From: CAJQND01 sp051010055
Lineage (GTDB): Bacteria > Pseudomonadota > Alphaproteobacteria > Rhizobiales > CAJQND01
Length of the DNA: 12,508 nucleotides
NCBI GenBank assembly: GCA_051010055.1
Contig: JBPCVY010000029.1
Span: 1-12,508 of the forward strand
Direction of reading: 5' to 3'
Shown: in pieces, positions 6,840 through 12,508 of the stretch
Layout of the letters: every line of letters starts with the position of its first letter
Numbering within the stretch: position 1 is the first letter of the stretch
Notes under the pieces: model-generated
The model's input: the letters and a program-made list of their open reading frames with translations, nothing else
What the model was told of the DNA's origin: nothing
Databases searched by the model: none
Program-made: the position numbers and the translations under genes

Positions 6840-7256
6840 ATGAAAGAAATAACCAGATTGACCATTCTCGGTGCGTTAGGCGCAATGCTGGCTTGCCCGG
6901 GCGCGCTGGCGCAGTCAAATTCTCCTAACCCCATCCAGGGCACCGTTCAAGGAACCAAAGAAGCTGGTTCCGGCGTTGTTGAAGGCACCGCTCAGACAGG
7001 CAGCGGTGTTGTGGAAGGCACTAAGGAAGTGGGCAGCGGAATTGGCAGCGCAGGTGAGGCCATTGGCCAGGATACAGCTGAAAAAGGCGTACCCGGCGTC
7101 GTAACCGGCTCGGCAAAGGGCGCGGTTGAAATCACCAAGGGTGCAGTAACAGGTGCGGGAGCCATCACTAAAGGCGCTGTTGAGGGCGCTGGCACCATCA
7201 CCAAGGGAGCTGTGAAAGGGGCCGGCTGTATTGTCACGCTTGGCACGAAATGCTGA
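6840..7256 (+). CDS. Exported protein of nine 11-residue repeats
   Basis: This 138-aa protein starts with a clear Sec signal peptide (KEITR, then a hydrophobic core, with probable cleavage after ALA at residue 24). Cys19 could make a weak lipobox, but MLAC-P is not typical. From residue 36 to 134 the whole chain is in register with an 11-residue period, for example VEGTAQTGSGV and VEGTKEVGSGI in the first part and AVTGAGAITKG, AVEGAGTITKG and AVKGAGCIVTL in the last part. The middle units are more diverged. Such 11-mers occur in amphipathic surface helices (apolipoproteins, synucleins, some LEA proteins), but the high Gly content makes the fold uncertain. Cys130 and the final Cys138 could form a disulfide in the periplasm. 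An AGGGA ribosome site lies 8 nt upstream, TATACC (6816-6821) is a possible -10, and a terminator follows. The function is unknown. Confidence 0.8.
   Translation: MKEITRLTILGALGAMLACPGALAQSNSPNPIQGTVQGTKEAGSGVVEGTAQTGSGVVEGTKEVGSGIGSAGEAIGQDTAEKGVPGVVTGSAKGAVEITKGAVTGAGAITKGAVEGAGTITKGAVKGAGCIVTLGTKC
6945..7241 (+). repeat. In-frame 33-bp tandem repeat array, nine units
   Basis: Nine consecutive 33-bp units encode the 11-residue repeats of the exported protein (residues 36-134). Units from residue 102 on are close at the protein level (pattern AVxGAGxITKG) but differ at third codon positions. This suggests old duplications kept by selection on the protein rather than a recent slippage event. 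Confidence 0.75.
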
Positions 7257-7292
7257 CAGCCCTGGCAAAATCAAACTGAACATTCCGCATCA

Positions 7293-7333
7293 ACCGTCCA
7301 CCTGACAAAAAACAGGTGGGCGGTTTTTGTTTT
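7293..7333 (+). terminator. Rho-independent terminator after the repeat protein
   Basis: ACCGTCCACCTG (7293-7304) pairs with CAGGTGGGCGGT (7313-7324) over 12 bp, including one G-U pair, around an A-rich 8-nt loop. TTTTT overlaps and follows the stem (7324-7328), and four more T follow a single G. It lies 36 bp after the stop codon and separates this gene from the tup operon. The remaining 160 bp before tupB hold only the operator-like boxes. Confidence 0.9.
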
Positions 7334-7450
7334 CCGGCAAGTCGGCTCGCTGCGCACACAAACTTCAGCCGAAGCACACGTTCATACCCAAACCATCAAT
7401 TCTGTTCCAAAACAAGCGCTAAAACTTGGTGTAAAGCCTTGACCGGTTTT

Positions 7451-7484
7451 CGGAAATTATGCAATTTTATCGGAAAATTTGCAT
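7451..7484 (+). promoter_or_regulatory. Tandem operator boxes upstream of tupB
   Basis: CGGAAATTATGCAA (7451-7464) and CGGAAAATTTGCAT (7471-7484) are near-identical 14-bp boxes whose starts are exactly 20 bp apart, about two helical turns, so both lie on one DNA face. TTGACC (7439-7444) could be a -35, which would put the boxes over the promoter. The second box ends 8 bp before the tupB ATG. A third copy lies upstream of the convergent regulator at 10767-10780, on the minus strand. Binding by that regulator, with repression when tungstate or molybdate is plentiful, is the simplest reading but is inferred. Confidence 0.65.
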
Positions 7485-7492
7485 AGGTAAGC

Positions 7493-8212
7493 ATGGTGTT
7501 TGTGGTGCAGGACTTTGGTGAGGCGTTCAGGCTGGCGGGAGAACTGATGGTTTCCGCTGACTCAGGCCTGCTTGAAATTGTGGCCCTTTCCCTTCGGGTT
7601 AGCCTGACGGCTGTGGCAATTTCCTGCGTTATTGGTCTTCCAATAGGCGCTGCTACCGCCATCGCCCGGTTCCCCGGCCGGGGAGTCTTGCTCATTGTCC
7701 TGAACGCCTTGATGGGCCTGCCGCCGGTTGTGGTTGGGCTCATTGTTTACTTGCATTTTTCAAACGCCGGGCCTCTTGGCTGGATGCAGCTGCTCTATAC
7801 GCCAACGGCCATGATTGTCGCTCAGGTCATTCTCATTGCGCCGATCATCGCCGCCCTCTCCCGCCAGGTGCTAGAAGATCTCTACGAAGAATACGAAGAG
7901 CAATTCCGCTCAATGTGCGTGCCGGCCAAAACCGCGGTTGCAGCCCTTATCTGGGATGGTCGCTACTCGTTGCTCACCGTAGCGCTGGCAGGGTTCGGAC
8001 GCGCAATGGCCGAGGTTGGCGCTGTGATCATAGTGGGCGGAAATATCGACCACCTTACCCGGGTCATGACCACGGCCATTGCTCTTGAAACCTCAAAAGG
8101 CGATTTGCCCATGGCGCTGGCGCTGGGCTTTGTGCTTTTGGCGATTGCCCTTGCGGTAAACGCGTTGGTGATGGGCGTGCGGCTCACCGCTGTCAGGAAC
8201 GCCTATGCCTGA
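7493..8212 (+). CDS. tupB: Tungstate ABC transporter permease
   Basis: This 239-aa inner-membrane permease of the binding-protein-dependent (BPD) family is the channel subunit of a tungstate importer. It has about five or six hydrophobic segments, with LRVSLTAVAISCVIGLPIG (34-52) and LMGLPPVVVGLIVYLHFSN (73-91) typical of TupB/WtpB-like proteins. The EAA-type cytoplasmic loop that docks the ATPase is AGFGRAMAEVGAVIIVGGNI (166-185). Assignment as tungstate rather than molybdate transport rests mainly on the binding protein encoded downstream. The ribosome site is weak (AGG, 5-7 nt upstream). The gene is first in the operon here, with the order tupB-tupC-tupA, and its end overlaps the tupC start by 8 bp. 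Confidence 0.9.
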   Translation: MVFVVQDFGEAFRLAGELMVSADSGLLEIVALSLRVSLTAVAISCVIGLPIGAATAIARFPGRGVLLIVLNALMGLPPVVVGLIVYLHFSNAGPLGWMQLLYTPTAMIVAQVILIAPIIAALSRQVLEDLYEEYEEQFRSMCVPAKTAVAALIWDGRYSLLTVALAGFGRAMAEVGAVIIVGGNIDHLTRVMTTAIALETSKGDLPMALALGFVLLAIALAVNALVMGVRLTAVRNAYA

Positions 8213-8969
8213 GCTTCAACAAGCCGCCGCCGCGCATCTGGACGCCACCGCCACCATGCCAAGCGCACTTTTGCCCCTGAAGGCGTCGAACCTGGGTTTG
8301 AAGATAGGTTCAAAGCACCTCGTCAATAATGTGAGTTTTGAACTCGGGCCCGATGATGTGACGGTTATCATGGGCCCAAACGGTGCAGGCAAAAGCTTGC
8401 TTCTGCGGCTGCTTCACGGGTTGCTGAAACCCACCTCCGGTACAATTACCTGGGGCGGAATGCCGGTCAGCGCCGCCACCCGCGTCCGCCAGGCCATGGT
8501 GTTCCAGCGAGCAGTGCTGTTGCGCCGCACGGTGGCGGCAAACATTGAATTTGCGCTTTCCCTTGCGGGACGCGCCGGACAAGGACGTTGCGAAAATCTG
8601 CTGGAGCATGTGGGTCTTTTGGACCGCGCAAAACAGCCAGCGCGCATGCTTTCTGGCGGTGAACAGCAAAGACTGGCCCTGGCCCGCGCGCTGGCGCTGG
8701 AGCCTGAAGTGCTATTCCTTGATGAACCGACAGGCAATCTCGACCCGGCATCGGTTCTGAAGATCGAGGAAATCGTGCTGAACGCCCATAAACGCGGCAC
8801 GAAGATCATTTTCGTCACCCACGATATCGGCCAGGCCCGACGGTTGGCGGGCGATGTGGTGTTCTTGCAAAATGGCGCAATTGCCGAGCGGGGAGTGGCC
8901 GAGCAATTTTTCGCAACCCCCGTAAGCAAGGCCGCCAAGGCCTTTCTGGAGGGCAAGCTCTATGTCTAG
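8205..8969 (+). CDS. tupC: Tungstate ABC transporter ATP-binding protein
   Basis: This 254-aa ATPase energises the TupB channel. It shows Walker A GPNGAGKS (57-64), Q-loop Gln101, signature LSGGEQQR (149-156), Walker B VLFLDEP (169-175), D-loop GNLD and H-switch His206. The chain ends soon after the ABC fold and has no C-terminal TOBE/MOP oxyanion-binding domain. That fits TupC and differs from ModC, so metal sensing must be done elsewhere. The N-terminus has about 25 extra residues rich in Ala, so a downstream start such as Met18 is possible. The first ATG is supported by the 8-bp overlap with tupB, typical of coupled translation. tupA begins just after its stop. Confidence 0.92.
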   Translation: MPELQQAAAAHLDATATMPSALLPLKASNLGLKIGSKHLVNNVSFELGPDDVTVIMGPNGAGKSLLLRLLHGLLKPTSGTITWGGMPVSAATRVRQAMVFQRAVLLRRTVAANIEFALSLAGRAGQGRCENLLEHVGLLDRAKQPARMLSGGEQQRLALARALALEPEVLFLDEPTGNLDPASVLKIEEIVLNAHKRGTKIIFVTHDIGQARRLAGDVVFLQNGAIAERGVAEQFFATPVSKAAKAFLEGKLYV

Positions 8970-8999
8970 ATGGCTGGGAAGATCATGGAGAGTGCGCTG

Positions 9000-9824
9000 A
9001 TGCTTCGCAGAACGCTTTTGGGACTGGGCCTTGCCGCTGTGATTTTTGCCGCAGCGCCAGCGCATTCGAACGACAAATCAATACTTGTTCAATCTACAAC
9101 ATCGACGAAGAATTCTGGACTCTACAGACATTTACTTCCGCTGTTTAAAGAAGAAACCGGCATCACCATTCACGTGGTTGCCGTTGGAACGGGCCAGGCG
9201 ATCAAGAATGCCCAAAATTGCGATGGTGATGTGCTGTTGGCGCATGCCAAGCCATCTGAAGAAGAATTCGTCGCCGCCGGATATGGGGTTGAGCGTAAGG
9301 ATGTCATGTATAACGACTTCATTATCGTTGGACCGCCTGCCGACCCTGCAGCAATCGCAGGGGGCGCCGATGCGGTGGCGGCGCTTACCAAGATTGCTCA
9401 GAAGAAAGCAATTTTCACCTCGCGCGGCGATAATTCCGGCACCCACAAAAAGGAAACCGCGCTGTGGAAAAGCACAGGTCTCGACCCCTTGCCGGCGTCG
9501 GGCACATGGTACCGGGAAACTGGCTCAGGAATGGGCGCAACCTTGAACGTTGCCGTTGGCATGGACGCCTATGTGCTGACCGACCGCGCCACCTGGATAA
9601 GTTTCAAGAACCGGCAGGATTTCAAAATCATGGTTGAGGGCGATAAGGCCCTTTTCAATCAGTATGGTGTGATTTTGGTGAACGGCGAAAAATGCCCGAA
9701 CGTGAAACAGAAACTGGGACAAACCTTTATCGACTGGCTGACTTCCGAGCGCGGGCAAAAGGCAATCGCGGCTTACAAACTGGGAGGCAAGCAATTATTC
9801 TTTCCAAACGCCAATGCGCCTTAG
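9000..9824 (+). CDS. tupA: Tungstate-binding periplasmic protein
   Basis: This 274-aa exported binding protein captures tungstate and delivers it to TupBC. The mature part begins with SILVQSTTSTKNSGL, matching the TTTS-x-NSGL oxyanion loop of TupA. GTGQAIKNAQNCDGDVLLAHAK and FTSRGDNSGTHKKE further match the family, which has very high affinity for tungstate. The start at 9000 is chosen because GGAGAG lies 7 nt upstream and the product then opens with a textbook signal peptide (MLRRTLLGLGLAAVIFAAAPA). In-frame ATGs at 8970 and 8985 are alternatives, and the first directly abuts the tupC stop. The gene ends 13 bp from the stop of a convergent regulator gene. Imported tungstate would serve tungsto-enzymes such as certain formate dehydrogenases, none of which are visible here. 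Confidence 0.93.
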   Translation: MLRRTLLGLGLAAVIFAAAPAHSNDKSILVQSTTSTKNSGLYRHLLPLFKEETGITIHVVAVGTGQAIKNAQNCDGDVLLAHAKPSEEEFVAAGYGVERKDVMYNDFIIVGPPADPAAIAGGADAVAALTKIAQKKAIFTSRGDNSGTHKKETALWKSTGLDPLPASGTWYRETGSGMGATLNVAVGMDAYVLTDRATWISFKNRQDFKIMVEGDKALFNQYGVILVNGEKCPNVKQKLGQTFIDWLTSERGQKAIAAYKLGGKQLFFPNANAP

Positions 9825-9837
9825 CCGCTCCCCCAAA

Positions 9838-10725
9838 TCATGCCCCATTGAAATGCACGGTGCCGAAACCGGAGACGTCATAACCGGTAAACTCGCCTGC
9901 CCGCGCCTTGAACCCATCGGACTTGCAGAACGTCAAGAAAGTTTGCATTGGCGCTGAAAACCAGGCTCGGCGAAGAACCAGAATGTCGAAACGTTCTTCG
10001 ATGAGAGGCACAAAGGCCAGTTTGTATTGTTCAGCCAATGCCTGAAGCCCAAACGCGGCATCGGCCTTGCCCTCAAAAACCGCAAGCGCTGCATCTGCCT
10101 CACTGCGTACTTCAACAGCGCCATCAATCACATCAATGCCGGCCTTCGCCAGGAGATGCTGAAACAAGTGTTCCGCACCTGCCCCCTTCTGGCGGCGCAC
10201 TACACGCTTGCCGGCCAGATCATCCAGTGATTGCACAGCGCCTTTTACACCCGGCGCGATCACTAACCCGCGCTGGCGACGCGCCCATTCAACCAATGCA
10301 GCCGGCTTTGCTGCGCATTTCGATTTAACTTGCGCAATATTCCAATCCCCGCGCCTGCCAGAGAAAAGGTGAAGACCGGTTGCAATCCCCTCACCTTTTG
10401 CAAACCTCTCAAGCCCATCGGCGCTTCCATCAAAGTAAGTGGCAATGCCGCAGCGTGATTCCCGCAACGCCCAGTCAAGCAATGGATCATGGCTGCCAAG
10501 AAATACGTTTGGAACCGAAGCTGCGGTTTGTTCAATGCCGGGCGCCTGTGGATCTGGCCCGGAACGTTCCGCAGCCAGCCATGCTTCCACCGCCGCGCGC
10601 GGGAACAGCAGTTTGCCCATGGCTTTCGAACACGGCACTTCGCCGGAGGCCGCCAGGTCATAAACCTTGCGCTCCTTGATGCGCAGGAGGTTCGCCAGTT
10701 CTTTTGTAGTGAGATATTCGTGCAT
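9838..10725 (-). CDS. Helix-turn-helix regulator with PBP-like ligand-binding domain
   Basis: This 295-aa regulator is convergent with tupA. Residues 3-50 form an excisionase/MerR-like helix-turn-helix (YLTTKELANLLRIKERKVYDLAASGEVPCSK, followed by FPRAAVEAWL). Residues of about 75-285 look like the cytoplasmic PBP-like domain that often follows such a domain in regulators beside molybdate or tungstate transporters. It resembles a binding protein without a signal peptide, so it could sense the oxyanion directly. It differs from ModE, which has a LysR-like HTH plus TOBE domains, and from TunR of sulfate reducers. An operator-like box shared with tupB lies 42-55 bp upstream of its start, suggesting autoregulation. 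No clear Shine-Dalgarno precedes the ATG at 10725. Confidence 0.85.
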   Translation of the reverse strand: MHEYLTTKELANLLRIKERKVYDLAASGEVPCSKAMGKLLFPRAAVEAWLAAERSGPDPQAPGIEQTAASVPNVFLGSHDPLLDWALRESRCGIATYFDGSADGLERFAKGEGIATGLHLFSGRRGDWNIAQVKSKCAAKPAALVEWARRQRGLVIAPGVKGAVQSLDDLAGKRVVRRQKGAGAEHLFQHLLAKAGIDVIDGAVEVRSEADAALAVFEGKADAAFGLQALAEQYKLAFVPLIEERFDILVLRRAWFSAPMQTFLTFCKSDGFKARAGEFTGYDVSGFGTVHFNGA

Positions 10726-10756
10726 TAGGGTGTCGCTGGAAGCGTTTCGCCTTGTC

Positions 10757-10780
10757 TTGCATAATTATGCAAAATTTCCG
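10757..10780 (-). promoter_or_regulatory. Operator-like box and palindrome upstream of the regulator
   Basis: Read on the minus strand, CGGAAATTTTGCAT (10780-10767) differs from the second tupB box by one base. It merges into the perfect 16-bp palindrome TTGCATAATTATGCAA (10757-10772). In the tupB region the same half-site occurs as TATGCAA (7458-7464) and TTGCATA (7479-7485). The site is 32 to 55 bp before the start codon of the regulator, suitable for autoregulation. Confidence 0.6.
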
Positions 10781-10819
10781 ATGCTTCGGCAAGCAGGCAT
10801 GTGGGCTTCAATTTCCGTC

Positions 10820-11239
10820 CTAAAGCACGTCCGATAAATCCACGTTTCCATAATCACGGACTTTGATTTCCCCGTCCGCATTGCGCCCGCAATTTGTGTA
10901 CCAGGCATCTTTCAACCATGAAGGCGCATCGGGGCATAAGTCCCTTTCAGAAATGGTGATATCATCCAGCCTTTCCATGATGAGATAGCGGCCGGTGCGG
11001 CTGATATGGCGGCACTCGCCAAATTGCGCCGCCAGGGTTGTATCGCGGATATTGTGCCAGATAATCCACTCGGTCCAGTTGGGCAGTGTGAGGGCTTTGT
11101 AAGGCACTACCTTCATTATCCAGCGCGGCCGGCCCTTCACCGCAAACGCGCGCCGGTGGGTGGTGCCCCTGTCGATGCGCTTGCCTTTAAGCGCCTCGAA
11201 ATCCTTGTTGGTTACAGGAATTTTCGACCTTTTTGCCAT
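10820..11239 (-). CDS. Small protein-kinase-like protein, 139 aa
   Basis: The start at 11239 is set by GGAGG 5 nt upstream; the frame is open to 11278. The protein is not recognised by name, but kinase landmarks appear in order. WIMKV carries Lys43 (beta-3 lysine), Glu57 could be the helix-C glutamate, and YLIMERLDD (85-93) looks like the hinge. Asp111 and Asn116 are spaced as in the catalytic loop DxxxxN, and Asp129-Tyr130-Gly131 follows Asn116 by the 13 residues seen between the catalytic-loop Asn and DFG in protein kinases. The usual His or Tyr before the catalytic Asp is absent (LKD). The chain ends 8 residues after DYG, so activation segment and C-lobe are missing. It may be a minimal or degenerate kinase fold. 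Activity cannot be judged. TACTAT (11275-11270, minus) is a possible -10. Confidence 0.7.
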   Translation of the reverse strand: MAKRSKIPVTNKDFEALKGKRIDRGTTHRRAFAVKGRPRWIMKVVPYKALTLPNWTEWIIWHNIRDTTLAAQFGECRHISRTGRYLIMERLDDITISERDLCPDAPSWLKDAWYTNCGRNADGEIKVRDYGNVDLSDVL

Positions 11240-11359
11240 GACCGCCTCCATGCGCCTCTTTGGCAAGCAATAGTACACAACAGCCTGGAAAAATCACCCG
11301 CCTTGCCCACCTGACACACATTCTGCGGGCAACCGACGGTTCCGTTTCTGGCCGAAAGT

Positions 11360-12151
11360 TCAAGCTGTTTTCACAGAAATCAGCTCCATGCACATTCTGT
11401 ATCTGCGGCTGATGTCATAGTCTTTGACTTCAAAGCCGTACTCAGCCAGCAATGCGGTGAGCCGTTCTTTAGAGAAATTATGGAAATGCTCAATCTCTCC
11501 CCAATACGGGTTCGCGTTTGAAGAGGAAAAAATCTTGAAAACCGGAGCTGAAAAATTTGGGCACGAAACAAACAATACTCCGCCCTTGTTGACCAGTTCG
11601 CGCGCCTTTTCCAGAAATTCTCTGGGATAGGGAATGTGCTCCAATACATCGCAAAATGAAATGGCATCGTATTTTTCCTCGACCGGCAACTTCGTAAAAT
11701 CATAAACCTCGGCATCAATGGAAACTTTTTTCAGCGCTGCAACAGCATTCTCGCGCAGGTCAATTCCCTTCACATCGTAGCCAAATTCCTTTGCTGTCAG
11801 AAGCAGCGAGCCTGAGCCAAATCCGACATCCAGCCAGCGCCCGGAAAACTGATTTCTGAACTGGCAAACCTTTCTGACCATCGCTGCGGACATGACCCGT
11901 TGCGACTCAATGGATTTGAGCGAAAAAACCTGATTGTCATTTGATTTTTGAGAAATGAGCGCCCAGCCCTGTTCGTTGAAGTATCCTTGAGTGAAGCTGT
12001 GTGTACATGCGCCACAGGTCATCCAGGTCATTGTTTCCTCAAGACCTTCAACAAACAGAGGATGCTTGCTGCAATTTGCCCTGCCGATTGCCTTGATGGC
12101 ATCAGACTGGCACAAAGGGCATGCTTCGTAGTTTATCCGCGTCTCTGGCAT
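11360..12151 (-). CDS. SAM-dependent methyltransferase with N-terminal zinc-finger-like segment
   Basis: This 263-aa class I methyltransferase is predicted cytoplasmic. Cys11/Cys14 (CPLC) and Cys46/Cys49 (CGAC) form a likely zinc knuckle at the N-terminus. The Rossmann-like domain begins with motif I LDVGFGSGSLL (107-117). An acidic residue at Asp131 (GIDL) should bind the SAM ribose, and the post-motif CDVLEHIPYP (167-176) and VLFVSCPN follow. The combination is common in methyltransferases near glycan or surface-polysaccharide loci, but the substrate is unknown. The start at 12151 is preferred over an in-frame ATG at 12193 because GGAAGGA lies 10 nt upstream and the zinc segment begins shortly after. 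It is divergent from a probable sulfotransferase, consistent with a carbohydrate- or lipid-modification neighbourhood. 120 bp separate it from the kinase-like gene downstream. Confidence 0.85.
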   Translation of the reverse strand: MPETRINYEACPLCQSDAIKAIGRANCSKHPLFVEGLEETMTWMTCGACTHSFTQGYFNEQGWALISQKSNDNQVFSLKSIESQRVMSAAMVRKVCQFRNQFSGRWLDVGFGSGSLLLTAKEFGYDVKGIDLRENAVAALKKVSIDAEVYDFTKLPVEEKYDAISFCDVLEHIPYPREFLEKARELVNKGGVLFVSCPNFSAPVFKIFSSSNANPYWGEIEHFHNFSKERLTALLAEYGFEVKDYDISRRYRMCMELISVKTA

Positions 12152-12369
12152 GCAATCACTTTCCTTCCCAGCTCGGTGTTGTTTTCTGCACAACTACCAG
12201 GTCACGATTCATTTGGCTCACGGGGAACCTATAGAAAAATGAAAACAAAACAATCTGTTCAGCATCTTCAAAAAGCAATAGAACTGCTTCCAGCTGCTCA
12301 TGAAGCTCCTTTGCCGGGCCTTGCTTGAAACGACACCTGATACAGAACTGCAGATTACGGGGTTGAAAA

Positions 12370-12508
12370 TTGCACATATTCACTATTTCAGCCGGGCACA
12401 CCGGAACCACTTGGCTGGCGCACTTCATAAGTGAGAACTTCGCCATCGAATCGGTGCACGAATATGTTGGATATGACGATTTTGGAACCAGGACGCCCGA
12501 TATCCGGG
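12370..12508 (+). CDS. Probable sulfotransferase, N-terminal fragment (TTG start)
   Basis: The frame from TTG at 12370 stays open to the window end and gives 46 residues. It opens MHIFTISAGHTGTTWLAHFI, a beta strand followed by a loop resembling the 5'-phosphosulfate-binding loop (SGTTWL) of PAPS-dependent sulfotransferases. The text after it, SVHEYVGYDDFGTRTPDI, also fits the region following that loop in bacterial members. An in-frame stop at 12364-12366 fixes TTG as the likely start, and GGGG 7 nt upstream is a fair ribosome site. The 218-bp gap before it, shared with the divergent methyltransferase gene, holds no other gene that can be supported. An opposite-strand reading of the same bases is also open but has no recognisable motif. 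The substrate and length are unknown. Confidence 0.6.
   Translation, partial: MHIFTISAGHTGTTWLAHFISENFAIESVHEYVGYDDFGTRTPDIR

Noticed and set aside
6992..7283. Two long minus-strand open frames opposite the repeat protein
   Set aside because: They mirror the 33-bp repeats of the plus-strand gene, which has the signal peptide, ribosome site and terminator.
10782..10795. Small hairpin TGCTT-CGGC-AAGCA downstream of the kinase-like gene
   Set aside because: The stem is only 5 bp and no U-run follows on the minus strand at the right distance, so it is not called a terminator.
12239..12328. 29-codon plus-strand open frame before the sulfotransferase (MKTKQSVQHLQ...)
   Set aside because: It reads like a helix and could be a leader peptide, but the only GGGG-like ribosome site is about 12 nt away and the length is within chance.
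12156..12446. Minus-strand 96-codon open frame
   Set aside because: It covers both the divergent promoter gap and the sulfotransferase start, has no ribosome site or motif, and has a composition unlike the neighbouring proteins.
12388..12508. Open minus-strand frame entering from the right edge (ends ...VRQPSGSGVPG)
   Set aside because: It is antisense to the sulfotransferase-like frame, has no recognisable motif, and only the plus-strand frame shows a known ligand loop.

Overview
The window looks like a chromosomal segment of a moderately GC-rich alphaproteobacterium, possibly a marine or soil Hyphomicrobiales-type organism. This placement is inferred from codon use and protein style, and no rRNA or marker gene confirms it. 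Most of the segment is ordinary transport and metabolism. The less expected content sits in the gaps and in a few small or fused genes.

Positions 1-3825 (+) are the end of a TroABCD-type divalent metal ABC operon. It holds the tail of the binding protein, an ATPase, a permease with an appended DtxR-like cytoplasmic domain, a second permease, and a beta-carbonic anhydrase 5 bp further on. Between the carbonic anhydrase and the next, convergent gene (3826-4014) lies a near-perfect PhoB box. A possible -10 follows it, then about 105 nt with a closing 5' stem, then a strong intrinsic terminator. Together these look like a phosphate-starvation-controlled small RNA.

Positions 4015-5124 (-) encode a GNAT acyltransferase fused to a C-terminal cyclic-nucleotide-binding domain. 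An agmatinase-family ureohydrolase follows on + (5295-6248). After it come a 75-aa unknown protein with its own promoter-like signals (6479-6706) and an exported protein (6840-7256). The mature part of that exported protein is nine tandem 11-residue repeats, and a clear terminator ends it.

Positions 7493-9824 (+) are a tungstate ABC operon in the order tupB-tupC-tupA. A convergent regulator (9838-10725, -) carries an excisionase-like helix-turn-helix and a ligand-binding PBP-like domain. The motif CGGAAAWTTTGCAT occurs twice just upstream of tupB and once upstream of the regulator, so it probably acts as the operator for tungstate or molybdate homeostasis.

The right end (-) holds a 139-aa protein that keeps the spacing of protein-kinase active-site residues but stops just after the DFG-like motif. 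Next is a methyltransferase with an N-terminal zinc-finger-like segment. Divergent from it, a gene with a TTG start encodes the N-terminus of a probable sulfotransferase that runs off the window. No mobile elements, CRISPR arrays, tRNAs or rRNAs were seen.
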